NCBI GenBank assembly: GCA_003952965.2
Contig: CM025852.1
Span: forward strand, 8,440,175-8,504,174
DNA length: 64,000 nt
Direction: 5' to 3'
Source of the DNA: Morella rubra
Lineage: Eukaryota > Streptophyta > Magnoliopsida > Fagales > Myricaceae
Shown: piece after piece, positions 23,855-36,300 of the stretch
How positions within the stretch are numbered: position 1 is the first letter of the stretch
Layout of the letters: the number at the start of each line of letters is the position of its first letter
Position numbers and translations under genes: made by a program
The notes under the pieces: generated by a model
What the model saw: the letters and a program-made list of their open reading frames with translations, nothing else
The model's database searches: none
Told to the model about the DNA's origin: nothing

Positions 23855-23921
23855 AACACGGGGACTTAAAGTGGGACTTAAGTCTTAAATCCCAAGTTAA
23901 AAACCGATCCCAAACATAGCC
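23855..23921. mobile_element. Probable right terminus of the PIF/Harbinger element
   Basis: The stretch ends in gatcccaaacatagccc, whose complement, GGGCTATGTTTGGGATC, looks like a PIF/Tourist inverted-repeat end. It is followed at 23922 by taa, a possible 3-bp target copy. I could not find the matching left end, so the element boundary is tentative. Confidence 0.4.
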
Positions 23922-24117
23922 CTAATGTCTCTTAGCACCTTCAGGAGTGAAGTGAAGGGATTAGGACCACTTCTCCTGTCCTATGCGGCATCGTTCGTAT
24001 TTGTTACGGCGGGAGGTCTAAGTAGTGGTTCGTGCGTCACTCGAAACTCGAAACAACCAGAGCCAGAGGCCATTAAGAACTGATATCTTTGCGGATATTT
24101 GCTTTGTTCTTTTCCAA

Positions 24118-27100
24118 ATGGCGTCGTTTCTCTCCTTCCCTGCAGTTCCACCACTCCCCTACTCTCGCACTAGAGCTTCCTTTCGTAACCGACCCACTTC
24201 GCATTTTCAAAACCGGTCAGCTTTCTAGCTCTCAGAAACTGTTGAATCGAATACAATAAGTTAATGGGGTTACGTTTTTTGCTCACCATCTTGAAGTGGT
24301 CGTGCTTCTCCGCATGTGATTAATGTGATTACGAATAATTTCTTTTTCCATTTTTTGCTTTTGTTTCTTTAATCTGTTTTGTATAAGTTTAATTGGCGGG
24401 GATTTTGAGCGGGGAATTGAATTTAGTCATCTTGCTCTACTAATTAGCAATTGCTTGGGTGCTTCACAAGTCTTGATGAAAAGATTTCCATGAGTGTACA
24501 TTCAGTTCTCTGGGGAAGTATGAATTAATGTTGCTCATCGAACAAGGAGTCCTGAAATTGAGCTGATTATACATTGTGCAGGTTTGGTGTGAGATGCAGC
24601 TATGCCGGAGCAACTGTGAGGGTTGATTCTGAGGGTGCTACAATCGATGTTGTAGCTGATATTAAGACCGAAAGAGTATGCAGGACTTATTCCTGTCAGT
24701 CTTTCTGTTTGTGAAATCTGTGTTTTGGCTACTTATTAGCACTGTGCTCACCCAGATGCTTTCACTGGTAGGTTGTAGTCTTAGGAGGCAGTGGGTTTGT
24801 GGGTTCTGCTATATGCAAGGCTGCAGTATCGAAGGGAATAGAGGTTATAAGTCTTAGCAGGTAAAAAGGGAAATGTTTTGTCCGATATTGTTTTCTCATC
24901 CTGTTTATTGTGTGAAAATGGATATAATTCTAATGAGTGGTCTTGTCTTCTAGCATTCCAGAAATAAATAGAATTCTAAGAAACTCTGATCAAATAATTT
25001 TGTTGGCATTGGATAACCTTTTCCTTTGTCCTGTTTACTTTCTTGTTATTTGAATGTCTTCTTAATTTGACAGATCGGGGCGTCCTACTTACCCGAGTTC
25101 ATGGGTAGATCAGGTAAATTGGAAATCAGGTACATAAAATTCATTATGCCCCCTGGAATACGTCATCTTTTCATTTAACCCTATTTATGATGCTGAATCA
25201 AGTTTTAGTTTTGGTTTATAGCAGCACCTGTATGACAGCAGTTTCATTCATTCCAGCAAAATGAAATAATGGAGATCTGAAATAAATCTTAGAAACGAAC
25301 ATGATGTTTGCTTTGGAAAGGAACTACTGCTGCATTTCTTGATGTCGTTTTCACGAATTTTGTGCCCTTGGAATATATTCAGCTACTTAGAAGCAAATCA
25401 TCCTTAAGGATTACAGGATGATATTATGAAATGCTGTCAAAATTTCAAGCAGTACCAATCTATTTCTTTCTTTCTTTCATGATGAAGAAATTGATTCCAA
25501 GATAAAGTTCTTTATAAATTTGTATCTAGTGGCTTGTGGACCTGGACGAAAATCCTATACTCTCTCTGCGCTCTCAGAATTGGGGCCGATACTTCTTACA
25601 TATATGGCATTTATCAGTGGGGTTTTTGTAGTCAATTTTTCTTTTTCTTTTTTGAAATGCGTCATCTATTGAAATTATCTTTCAACTAGTCAGAGATGGG
25701 AATTTAACCAAAAGCTCCTCTCTCCAGCCCCTAAAATTTTGGAAAATCTCTTTCAACACCCTGAAAGTCTAAAATCCCTCATCTCCTCCCTAAAATTATG
25801 ATGAAGGAAAAGGAAATACTTTTCTTTGTTCAATATTCGGATTTTAAAAAGATATACCATGCACTTAGAATCCCTTTTCATGGACACCTCTGCATACTTT
25901 CATACAGTTCATGCTTAAACAGTCAATTAATTGTCGAGTCCTTTTTTGTCCGTTAATGAATTGGTGGTCTTGGCATAAAGTAAATTAAGAAAATGACAAA
26001 GAAATTGTAGAAGATGAATGTATTTCTTGTCAAGATTTCATAAAAATTAAACAAAAACCTTAGATAATGTGGTTTAGATTCAGCATAGTTTGAATGGAAA
26101 AAGGATGGATAAATCGTACAGCACAAATATCCCTATCGTCAAAATCTGGAAACGATAAATGATATGAGCGGTATTATAGAAATTTTTACCTTTGTTTTCA
26201 GCTATATATCAAAGTTATATGTATATGGGTGTGAATGTGTGTGTGCTTGGGGGCCAGTATCCTATTATTTGGTTGAAATTGAGAACTTTCTATCTTAGAC
26301 TTTGTTAGTTTTTGGCATTGAGATATCTAGTATAACTGGCCCATTCAAAAATTCTAAGTGAGGTCATATAAATAATTGATTTTGTATGGCAACACTCTAC
26401 AAACGCCATATTAAGAAGCTAATAGAGATCCTTTTTGTATTTTTGCTTTCTTTTACACATTCTTGGTTCCTACAAGACATTTGATCAGAGATATCTAGTT
26501 TCTTATTTTTGTTTTCAATCTTGGCACATATTTGTCAAGTTAGAAATAAGTACCTTCATTTGTAGCTTGATAAGAACTTTATTTCACGACTTGTTGGATT
26601 TCTTGCAATTCTATGATTAGTTTTCCATGGATGGGGATTGTAAAAAATACTCTTGATGATATGCAGGAGATGTTTTCTATGTAAACTGGGATGAAGTGCT
26701 TGTTGGGGCTACTACAGTTGTTTCAACCCTTGGAGGTTTTGGAAGTGAGGAACAGATGAAAAGGATTAATGGCGAGGCTAATGTTGTGGCTGTGAATGCT
26801 GCAAAGGAATATGGTAAGCTGGCCATTATCATTGGTTGCTATAAACTGTGTCATTGCAGAGCTTAATGTTTCATTGTTGTTGTTATTCGTGTTTACATCT
26901 AGAGGTCAAATAGGGCATATGGATACTTCATCGGGTAAACTTTGTTGACATAGCAATCCCCTAGAGACCTACATATGAAACAAATTTTCCTGGGACTCTC
27001 AGGTCCTATGCTAAGATTGTGTTGAGTTTATGTTTAACTGCGAGAGATATGATCAGCATAAGTGTTGAGCACTAATTTAGATGCAAACAATGAATTTTCA

Positions 27101-30100
27101 CTTAAAATTAAAAATCTGGCAGGCTATAAATGAAATGTACATAGGTTAGACTTTGTTCTTCTTGTCTTCTTGTTCTTCTTCATCTTCTTCTTCATCGTTG
27201 CAGTATCCTTAGCTGAGTTCCTTACGTAACTATGCTCTGCTAAACCCCCCCTTAAGTTCCAATCTATGACTGTTTGCTCATGTATGAGACACCTGAGAGA
27301 TATAGTTTTCTTATCTGTTGATTTCAAGGAAGTAGCCTAACAACTCAAAACTAGGTTTAGCACATGTCCTAAACATTGCCCCAAGAGAGGAAGAAAAGGA
27401 TTATATCATGAGCGTACGCATGATTAACAGGAGCTTACTCACTCATGCTTTAGTGAGTCAAGAAGGCAAAAGGGAGCATACAGCACAATTATCAGGAGCT
27501 TACTTGTGATTTGAGAGGAAAGGAGGCAGAAGGGCTTTAGTTCAAAGAAAAAATATTGACTGCAAAACAGAAGTTCTGAGGGAAATTAGCCCAAGAAAAT
27601 CGAGAAAGAAACACATGAGACCCTAATAGCTTTGATGCACATATTGCCTGGTTATATACACATTTAGCCACTCATGTCAATTCGACAAGAAGATGGAGAG
27701 GGATTATAGGATGAGAGCATAAATTGACTTAGTGGGAGAGAGCAGGAGAGATATATATGTTTATATATTTGTCTTTTCTGGGAGGACGTAGGGAGGGAAG
27801 TAGCGTACTTGAGACCAATGGCAAAGATGTCGCCATGTACTCGACAATTGCCTTCTTTATTCTGATAACTATCATCTTAGGAGTGCCATTGTGAGTAAAG
27901 TGGAGACATCATGTTTTTATACATGTTATCAGGAAATTAGCTTAAAGAGCATTATTTCATGAACTTCTTAGGTGATGTTTGGTAATGAAAAATTTTAACT
28001 TTTAAGAAAAAATTTCAAAAGATCAAAATTTTTACAACCAAACATCAAAATCTCAAAATTTTCACACAAATTCCAACACCTTTTCGCACCAACTTCAATA
28101 CTTTTTTATAAAAAAAAACTATATCAAATCTTCTCTCTCCTTACTTTTTGACAAATTCCATTACTTTTTCATTAAAAAATTTCATCAAATCTTCTCTCTC
28201 CTTACTTTTTAACAAACTCCAATAAAAATCATTTTACAATCAAACATTCTTATTTTTTTACCAAACTTTTTACAAACCCCATAAAAATTCCAAATCTCAA
28301 AATTTTCTCCTACAAAGTCAAAATTCTTAAAATTTTTGCTTGCCAAACATCACCTTAATGATGATCCAATTGTTCATTCACTCCCTTAGCGTCTACAATG
28401 AAGCTGTGCTTCTTTTTTTTTTGACAAAACGAACTTCATTACTTGAAATAAAAAACACCCAACACCAAGTTGGTTACAAAAAGAGGGTTCCTGCCTACTG
28501 CTGCCCCTATGGGGGGTCAGATCCCTCATAGACCCATGGTAATTCCGTAATATGCTCAGGTAAAAGGGGTGGCCTCCAGAACTAATCTTAAAGGCAGCCC
28601 AATGAGCCAAATGATGTTCCATCATGTTCGCATCTCTATTCACATGGTTAACCTTCCAGTGTGGAATTCTCCGAAGGTCACCATGGATGTTTTCCATCTG
28701 GTTATGGATACGCCACCTTCTTCGCAGATAGAAACGAATTGGATTGATCACCACTATTGTGTCGCCCTCCACAATGAAATCCTGATATCCCCTACATACT
28801 GCTTCCTCTATTCCCAATCTTGCAGCTGCAAATTCCCCTTCCAAAGGACTACAGTTCGGTAGTTCCTTAGTCAAGGTTGCTTTTGACCCCCTTTAGAACG
28901 AATATAAGTCCAAGTTTCACCCAGTAAGGAACTAATGTGGGACTTCACCTTTTTCTCATTCCCTTTCTCATTACTTCTCCTTTCCCACTCCATGTGGGAC
29001 TCAGGGTGTCACACTTGGAGATTGTTTGGAGATAATTCGGCACAATTAAAAGCAGATAATCCAGCAAAGTAGAAAACAATATTGCTTCTAGATCAAGCTT
29101 AGAAAGAAGTTTAAAGCCAAGAAGGAGAGAGTACATGAAATATGGTTGACTGTATTGTCATATGACTTTGCCAATGAGTCTAAAGATCCTAGAACTTTGT
29201 TGTAATAATATGGCAGTGATCAATGTTGCTCATTACCGAGTCTAGCATGACTAAACAAATACAATGTGGTGGACAGAAATTTTGTCAAGGAGAAATTGAG
29301 TGTGGTAAGAATTTGTATGCTTTATGTGAAGATAGGAGAATAATTTGCCGACATTTGACAAAGGGAGTGTTTTTTTTTTATAAGTAAAGAGAGAAGATAC
29401 TTAACAAAGGTAGTGTTAAGTAAGCTTCTTTTACACAACCTTAAACAACCTGGGTAAATGGGGATATAAAGATCTTAGCTTGAGGGAGAGTGTTGGTGTA
29501 ATATAATAATTTTAAAATTTAGAGGGCAATGATCCAATGTGTATTTTATATGCTAATATAGATGAAGATATTGGCCAGGATAGGAGACCTAATTGTGGGT
29601 CCTCTCTTCCTTATAGTCGTTCTCTCTCTCTCTCTGTACTTCTCTTTCTTTCTCTTTGCTTTCTTGTCTGTTTTATTCATCTATATCTATCCAATAATTG
29701 TATGGTAGTTAAGTTTTTCAACTAATCAACAGTATCTTCAAGGATTCCCAAATGACTCTCCCTCATCTTTAAGGGTTTGTGATTGAAGTTCACAGAAATG
29801 TCAAAGGGTTGGGCACCTAATAGATCTGTTCAAAGAATCAGATCAATATGGAATTGACCTCTTGGAAGAATGACCTAAGTTGACCAAGAAAAAACCTGAA
29901 CTGGCTGAAACCCATCCGAACTGACCAGGGAACCATTCAAACTAATCAAAAAGCACCTGAATTGACTGAAAACTATTTAAACTAGGCAAAAGATGACCTG
30001 AATTGGCTGAAGCCAAATGAAACTCGTTGATATCTAGGTTAGATTTGAGTTTACCTGGTTTGACCAATTCAGAAAAACTTTGTCTGGGCCCAAGCTGAAT

Positions 30101-31979
30101 GGGTTGGATCTCAGCAACCCAAGACTTAATTCTGGAAAATAAAACATGGTTCTCATGAGTAATCCAAGGTCGGAGTCCCTATTTATTTCTACATCAGAAA
30201 ATCGGTCAGGAACTTCACAACTGAACCAGGGTCTCCATGCTTAACCAACTACTGTCGCTCAAGGTTTTAGGTTTTGAACATCTTGGTTTTAACAAGCCAC
30301 TTTATGGAGACAGCCGATTCACCATGATAAACACCACTAACCTCTACAGGCTCAATGGTGGCATGCAACACCTGAATTGATATTGAGCATAGCCAGCAAA
30401 AGTGATCTCTATGGAACAGATGGATCCACCATTACAGAGACTGCTAATAGCCGACACAAACATAGACAAATGGACTCCCCCAAAACCTCTTTCATTGAGA
30501 AGCCTGGAAAAGATCATATTGAGCATTGAATCGTGTACTTTCTCCTCACAGAAGCAGCACAATGGTGTCAAGGGCTCAAATCTCATGGCTGTGAAGGCAG
30601 CATAGGGTAAACCCTAAGCCCATGATACTTCCATGATTTCTCACCTAGGAGAAGAAGAAATGAACAAAAAGTCCAAAAAGAGGTGGAAAATGGATGAAAA
30701 TTTCGAGAAAGGGCTCCATGTGCACTACAAACTGTGAGTTGAAACTTCTCTGAGGTTGCTCTGTAGGATAAACAGCCATGGACTTGGAATCTAGTTCAAT
30801 GAAGCCACTTAAATCAAAAACTTGGCCTAAGCCATTTTGAAGACTGGCTGTGGGTGGTGGAGTCCAATCATGAGGTGAGGCTCTACCGGAATTACTAAGA
30901 ATATCAAAACTCTTCTCCTAGTTAGTACGGGGAATGTACAGTAGTATTGTTGAACTTTAGTTAATTGAGAAGATAAATGAGTTGGAGAATTTATGCATCA
31001 GGAGATAACAGGCTATTAGAGTCGGTTGCATATAAAACTATTGAGGTTGGTGAATTCCGTCTTTGGTATCCTGCTTTTCTCCATCCGCAAGAAGTCTGAA
31101 GACAAGTTTCAAGATTGGAAACAAATGTTCTAGAATTTGAACCGAAGGATATTAGAACAAAAGTTATGTGTTGCTTATTTCATTCTATTTTTTGAACAAA
31201 AATGGTTGGATCAAATAGTAAGTTTTGTCATTTGTATTTTTTCTTCTTCTTTTATGTTATGGTCTTCTAGAATTTTTGACACAGATGAAATTTAGTTGTA
31301 CTATTATTTGTTTAACCAAAATGAAATTTAGTTTCTGATACTTATTGATGTTGCATATAGGGCATCTTGATATTTAATAGTATCATGCTTGGAAGGATAT
31401 GACGTCATGTTTTCTCCATTTTCCTGGCAGGGATTCCCAAGTTTATCTTGATTTCAGTTCATGATTACAACTTACCTTCATTTCTACTTTCATCTGGATA
31501 CTTCACTGGAAAGAGGAAAGCGGAGTCAGAGGTTCTTTCCAAATATCCCAACTCTGGTAATTTATAGTGTGCCTCTTTCTTTTGGAAAAATTATTAAAAA
31601 TGACTATCATTTTCTTGTTTGTGCACTTAAATACTTAAGAGAAACCCTCATTCTCACTATCTCCTTTTCTTGATGTTATACCGGAATTTTAACTGCAGGT
31701 GTTGTATTAAGACCAGGCTTCATATATGGAAAAAGGAGGGTGGATGGTTTCGAGATTCCCCTGGATTTGATAGGGGAACCGGTTGAGAGAATTCTGCGTG
31801 CTACTGAAAACTTCACCAAACCTTTGAGTTCTCTTCCAGCATCTGATCTGCTTTTGGCCCCGCCGGTTAGTGTCGATACTGTTGCACTTGCAGTTATCAA
31901 TGCCATCTCAGATGATGACTTTTTTGGCATTTTTACAATTGAACAAATCAAGGAAGCTGCAGAAAAAGTGGGGGTGTGA
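24118..31979 (+). CDS. Chloroplast NAD(P)-binding Rossmann protein, At1g32220-like
   Basis: Seven exons: 24118-24215, 24582-24675, 24772-24860, 25074-25129, 26667-26813, 31431-31556, 31699-31979. They total 891 nt (296 aa), with consistent phases, GT-AG borders throughout and no stops. The N-terminus (MASFLSFPAVPPLPYSRTRA) is Ser/Arg-rich and lacks acidic residues, as in a plastid transit peptide. The nucleotide-binding loop is VLGGSGFVGSAIC at about residues 67-79; later come VVSTLGGFGSEEQM, FILISVHDYNLPSF, YFTGKRKAESEV (a YxxxK-like site) and VVLRPGFIYGKR. This matches atypical SDR proteins like Arabidopsis At1g32220, reported in plastoglobules. The substrate is unknown. Intron 5 is 4.6 kb and full of transposons. 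The start is the only ATG giving the transit peptide in frame. The gene is convergent with the SMN-like gene. Confidence 0.93.
27971..28354. mobile_element. Tourist-like MITE in intron 5
   Basis: 384 bp with inverted ends ggtgatgtttggtaa and ttgccaaacatcacc, flanked by tta on each side (27968-27970 and 28355-28357). This fits a PIF/Harbinger-derived MITE. The interior has repeated catcaaatcttctctctcct strings. Confidence 0.85.
28413..28874 (-). mobile_element. 5'-truncated LINE, RNase H tail
   Basis: On the minus strand an open stretch with EGEFAAARLGIEEAVCRGYQ, DFIVEGDT, WKVNHVNRDANMMEHHLAHW is the C-terminal RNase H-like domain found in plant L1-type LINEs. It is followed by a short untranslated tail and an A-run (T-run at 28413-28422 on the plus strand). 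The copy starts part-way through the domain, so it is 5'-truncated. It is inserted antisense in intron 5 of the Rossmann gene. Confidence 0.82.
29030..29731 (+). mobile_element. Copia 3' end with LTR, fossil
   Basis: Plus-strand remnants of the Copia RNase H end (about 29060-29450) lead into the polypurine tract ttgagggagag and a short LTR, 29491-29731, with TGTTGG...CAACA ends. No 5' LTR is present, so this is a truncated copy, old and broken. It lies inside intron 5 in the sense direction of the host gene. Confidence 0.78.
29358..29415 (-). mobile_element. Tiny poly(A) retroposon insertion (34 bp)
   Basis: A 34-bp segment, beginning with a T-run (29370-29379), is flanked by near-identical 12-mers acaaagggagtg (29358-29369) and acaaaggtagtg (29404-29415). 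The surrounding Copia sequence reads on across it. This is the footprint of a very short LINE-driven insertion on the minus strand. Confidence 0.6.
29800..30110. repeat. Degenerate short-period repeat in intron 5
   Basis: Recurring tgacctgaattggctgaa-type strings (near 29892, 29947 and 29994) with irregular spacing. The rest of the intron to 31430 has no recognised gene or element. Confidence 0.45.
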
Positions 31980-32543
31980 TTAAGTATCCTAAATGGACTC
32001 TCAACAGGTATAGCACAGAGATTTTTGGGTATTGCATCATACCTGGTTTTGCTACCTTTTGTATAGGGATGGAATATATCGAAACATTGTCGAGTTTGCA
32101 AAATGTTTATACAAATTGCCTGGATAATGCCTTGAGGCCAAGCCTTTAGAATTTTTTGGGCGTTTTCAGCTGGGGCCGTGATCTCCATCTGCCACACATT
32201 TGGTTTCACTTTCTGGGTACAAAAAATTACATTACAAAATCAGAGTGAAAAAAAAAAAAAAGGTACAACTGCAATCATTAGAATCCCAGAGCAACTGAGC
32301 AAGTACGTCTAAAAGTCCTTAGAAAAAAGTTCCGCCTAAATCTATAAGCTTAAAGACATCATTCTCTTAAAGTATATTTAGGGAGAAAATTCTGTGAAAT
32401 GAATTATTTGAGTTTTTTTGTATCACGAAAACAAGGTTTTTGATTAGGAGGAAAACTTTATTGGAGATTGAAAATAACTTTGTAGGAAAATTATGTTTGG
32501 ATGAAAATTTTACTTTGAAACCAGAAAATGTTTTTGAAAACAC

Positions 32544-32691
32544 TAAACATTCATAATTTATATATATCTGAACATTCATAATTTATAGATATCTGAAAAA
32601 CATATATATATCTGAACATTCATAATTTATATATATCTGGAAAACATATATATATCTGAACATTCATAATTTATATATATCTGAAAAACAT
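32544..32691. repeat. AT-rich minisatellite
   Basis: Alternating blocks of gaacattcataatttatata and tatctgaaaaacatatatat repeat about three to four times with a period near 60 bp. It lies between the two convergent genes. Confidence 0.85.
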
Positions 32692-32892
32692 AGCATTTTT
32701 AACTTCTTGCTCTGTGATTTCGTTCTCGTTACGAAATTAAAAAAGAATGAAGTCTAGAGTAAGTGCCAAAGACTAAAAGGTCTATGCCCGCGTAAAAATC
32801 CTGCATTGCATAAGCTCAAGCAATCAACGGTCCCTTGGATAATAAAGTCAGTCCCCGCATAAACCCGATATAGCCCCTAGAGTCAGACATTG

Positions 32893-33093
32893 GAATCGTG
32901 GTGTTTGGCTGTTAAATATTTAGTAATGACCTAATAAAATAATACTAAAATAATCTCTTTTCTATTAAATCATCTCTTTTTATCACAATCAGCATAAAAA
33001 ATTCACTCAAATCACCTCTCTTCACATTTTCACCAATTCTTATATACCAAAATTTTTAAACTCCAAAATTTTGACATCAAAACCTCACCCTAA
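32893..33093. mobile_element. Degenerate MITE-like segment
   Basis: About 200 bp beginning gtggtgtttggctgtt and ending caaaacctcac. The ends are partly complementary and the interior is rich in catctctttt and aaaatttt strings, like the MITE in intron 5. The family is uncertain. Confidence 0.4.
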
Positions 33094-33144
33094 CATTTAA
33101 CAGTTGACCAAACTACTTTCAATATCACTGATCGCTGTCCCTAA

Positions 33145-33235
33145 AGTTCGGAAAGTCTAGCTATGTCGTTTATTTGCCACATATGGCTCTGTGATAACTG
33201 TCATTTCTGTGCATAGGATTGATACAGCGCATAAA
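33145..33235 (-). pseudogene. Decayed duplicate of SMN-like last exon
   Basis: This stretch matches 33331-33415, which contains SMN exon 5, sharing ctagctatgtcgttt and flanking bases. On the minus strand an AG precedes a short open run that ends in a stop after about nine codons. It lies just downstream of the real last exon. It is either a dead duplicate or a possible alternative terminal exon. Confidence 0.55.
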
Positions 33236-33341
33236 ATCAAACATACTTCAATTATCAATTACAAAACCAATTGTTTTACAATTGATAAAAATTTTCCCAA
33301 CATTCATGTCTGAATCCTCTGCCTGATATTGTTCGGATAGG

Positions 33342-36300
33342 CTAGCTATGTCGTTTCTTTGCAGTAGATTGCTCTGTAAGATACCTGTCAAATGCCAGAT
33401 CGAGCATTTAAAATTAGCAGACCGTAAATCTGGGTAACATCAGAACAAAGTGGGGGAAGCTGACAAGACTTACTTGCCAGTGTAGAAACCTGCAGAATAC
33501 CAAGCATTTAAAACAACAGTAAGATCTGTTTCAGAACCGATTTCAGAGCTGGTACTCTGAGCTGTTTCCCCTCCAGTTTTCTCTCTCTCTCTTTCTGCGT
33601 TACATGAAAAGGGTGTGCGATGAGATAAGAAAATATATCAGAATCCTACCCATCTAGGCATAGATCTATATAGTCAGATAGCATGAGATAACCAAACAAT
33701 CCAAAAAACTTAAGGCAACCATGGCATATAGAAGGACTAGCTGGAATTAGGATTTCACCTTTCATCACTGACACAAAAATGGAAGGGAGAACAATAACGC
33801 CAAATAATGAGATAAGGTGCTGGGACTTTTAAGAATAGAAGAAGAGGTAAAATCTTTACATGCCAATAAAACTAATTTTTTCTCAATTTGTAGACCAGCC
33901 CGTGTTGATCTGTTTAAGAAAAGGATATCGACAGATGTACAATAACAGTGTTAATATATCAATAACGAATTTAAATAAGGGTAAAGTAAAGCTGGATCCA
34001 ACAATTCACACAAGCAGTATTTAACAGATGAAGGAAAAGGATATTGAAAAACAGAAGATGATCAATCACATTACCCTAAAGAAACAACAATGAAAATCAA
34101 ACACCCGAAAACTTAAAAGGGGTCATCTAATTAATAAATTTAAAGCAGCGAGTACGTCCACAGGTAAATTTGCAGGGAAAAGAAATTAGTGGTCAAATTC
34201 CAAATAGGATCCTCCAACCCCACATTTAGGCTATTTTCATGGCAGCCCCATTGATAAACAAATTATATACTAACACACAGTAGATGCAGTTTTCATGCCT
34301 ATTTTTACCTCTTGGAAAACCATGCTGACCTTCATTTAGATTAGAATCACCAGAAAATTTTGTCCTCAATGAAGACATGGCCTTTTCTGCAGCTTCCATT
34401 GCTGTTTTGACAATGTTACTATCTTCGAGAGGGCCAGCTGTTCCAGGAACCATCACCACAGAATTATCATTACAAGTCTTGCCATCAAATGTCCCACCCA
34501 AAGAACAGCCAGGACATGATGTACAAGGAGCCAGACAACATTGATAAACATAAGGGCAGCATGAACAGAGTGCATTCGGATGAGAGACTTGGCTTGCAGC
34601 GATAGGATGTTCTCCATAAGCAGAAGTACCCCACTGTACTCCAGAACCAGAACCTTCACCTGAATATTGGTTATTCCAACCACCAAATTGATGAAGCTGC
34701 TCCAAAATCTTTTGCTTCTTCTCTTCAAGGTCATAATATAAGTTGACTAAGTTATTATAATCCTGACCACTACGAAAAGATGAATATCCTTTATCGGCAC
34801 CTTCCACATCTTGAATGTATAGACTGTTCGATGGATCTGTACAGGGCTCAGGTGCACATGAATCTACACAGTGATTTTCTTTAGCTGTTGAAAGATTACT
34901 AGTCTCTCCCAGGTCTAGTGCTGTATTTGATGAAACATTGCTTTTCTCATCTGCATCCCTAATTTTAGAAACCAAAGAGATCATAATAAACATACACAAA
35001 AAACATGAAAGATACTATAAGCCGTAGAAGAACAACAATGGCTATGTAGGAACTAAAATACTGTTACGTGATTACCTGATTTAAGCTTATGTTTGCTTTT
35101 GCATGCTCCGGCAACAACTATTATTGGTTAATTTTGAGACTTCCATGGCAACTTTACCCTTTATATTGAGTGATTAAGGAATAACCAGGTTTATAGCATG
35201 TATAATATCTCCACAAAGGCACGGAGACAAAGAACTGGGAAGTATATTGACCTTTTTCCAAAAAAGTGATAAGCTCTACTGGGAATACCTATCTAAGAAA
35301 AAGGGAAAACTTGACCAAGCATACTGCAAAGACAATATTTCAAGGCCTAATCCAGCATTGGATTAGACACCATGACCATATTGATTTTTCTTGTTTTTTG
35401 AATGGCACGATGTCTTGAAATAATACAAAATAGTTGGTATATATAGGGTAAATTACACCTAACCACCCAAATTATTCCTGTTGTGCAATGTTTCTGTCAA
35501 ACTTTCAATTCAAGCAATTGGCCCCTCAATTTGGAAGTATTGCTGCAACAGAAACCCATTGAAAGAATGAACTAATGCACGTAAGAAACAGTTACATGAT
35601 AGTCTTCTTGCTAATATTGTAACTTAATCCATGAGGCATGTGCTTTGCGGTGAAAAAAAGTTCTTAATGGATGGGTCCTAGCTTGTGAGCCAGACCTGGG
35701 CATGCTCAATGCAGAGCTGCAAGGCATTCTTATACAATAAGGTCCAATTGACCAGGCCTAATATCAATAAGCCAACCAGCATAAAAATGAACTAGAAGTT
35801 CCTCTCACCCAGTGGATCGATGATGTTACCAGTCACCAAATCTATGTCAATTAGCACCCCTGCTCTTTTGAGTCCTCATAAAGGTTGTCATTGTGCTAGA
35901 CTTTTGGCACCAGATCTTTAAGGAACAAGGTTGCTTTTAAGCAGAGTTAAAGAACAAGAAATTAACTATTTGGGATCAAACCTGTTTGTCCTATTCATTG
36001 ATTTCGTGTAGGAACAAGAAATTCCAAAGATGGGGACTGTTTTGCCCATGAGTTGGGGATTTGTTCGTGCCCATTGACAGTTAGCAATGTTTGAGTCATA
36101 TGGGCTTTTGACTGCAGACTCGACTAGTGTTTGGAGGGCGGTTTGGGGATTTTTGGGTGAGGAGCGAGTGTTTTCGTGTTTTGTGCGGTGGGCCGGTGGC
36201 TATGGTGAGTAGTTTGGTGTGCAGCATCAATGAGGCATGGTGGTGAGGCTATGTGGGTATGAGTGGCGTTGATTATGTCACTGCTTTCCCACGATAAATA

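Larger units (their letters stand above)
31980..33140. other. Intergenic region between convergent genes
   Basis: This includes the 3' UTR of the Rossmann gene and spacer. No coding sequence is seen. It contains the AT-rich minisatellite and a degenerate MITE annotated separately. Confidence 0.6.

Noticed and set aside
10895-23940. The 20-bp shared string as a target-site duplication of a 13-kb insertion
   Set aside because: PIF/Harbinger makes 3-bp duplications and no element class seen here makes 20-bp ones over 13 kb with this content.
28386-28874. A 162-codon open frame as a host RNase H gene
   Set aside because: It ends in an A-run, starts mid-domain and is antisense in an intron: a truncated LINE tail.
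31676-32209. A 177-codon open frame on the minus strand
   Set aside because: It overlaps the antisense of exon 7 of the Rossmann gene, whose sense reading is conserved and correctly spliced. The antisense frame matches no family.
33555-33600. The (GA)n stretch at the start of SMN exon 4 as a simple repeat only
   Set aside because: It sits right after an AG acceptor and is in frame with the conserved C-terminus, so it is kept as coding (ERERE), though an acceptor a few bases further on is possible.
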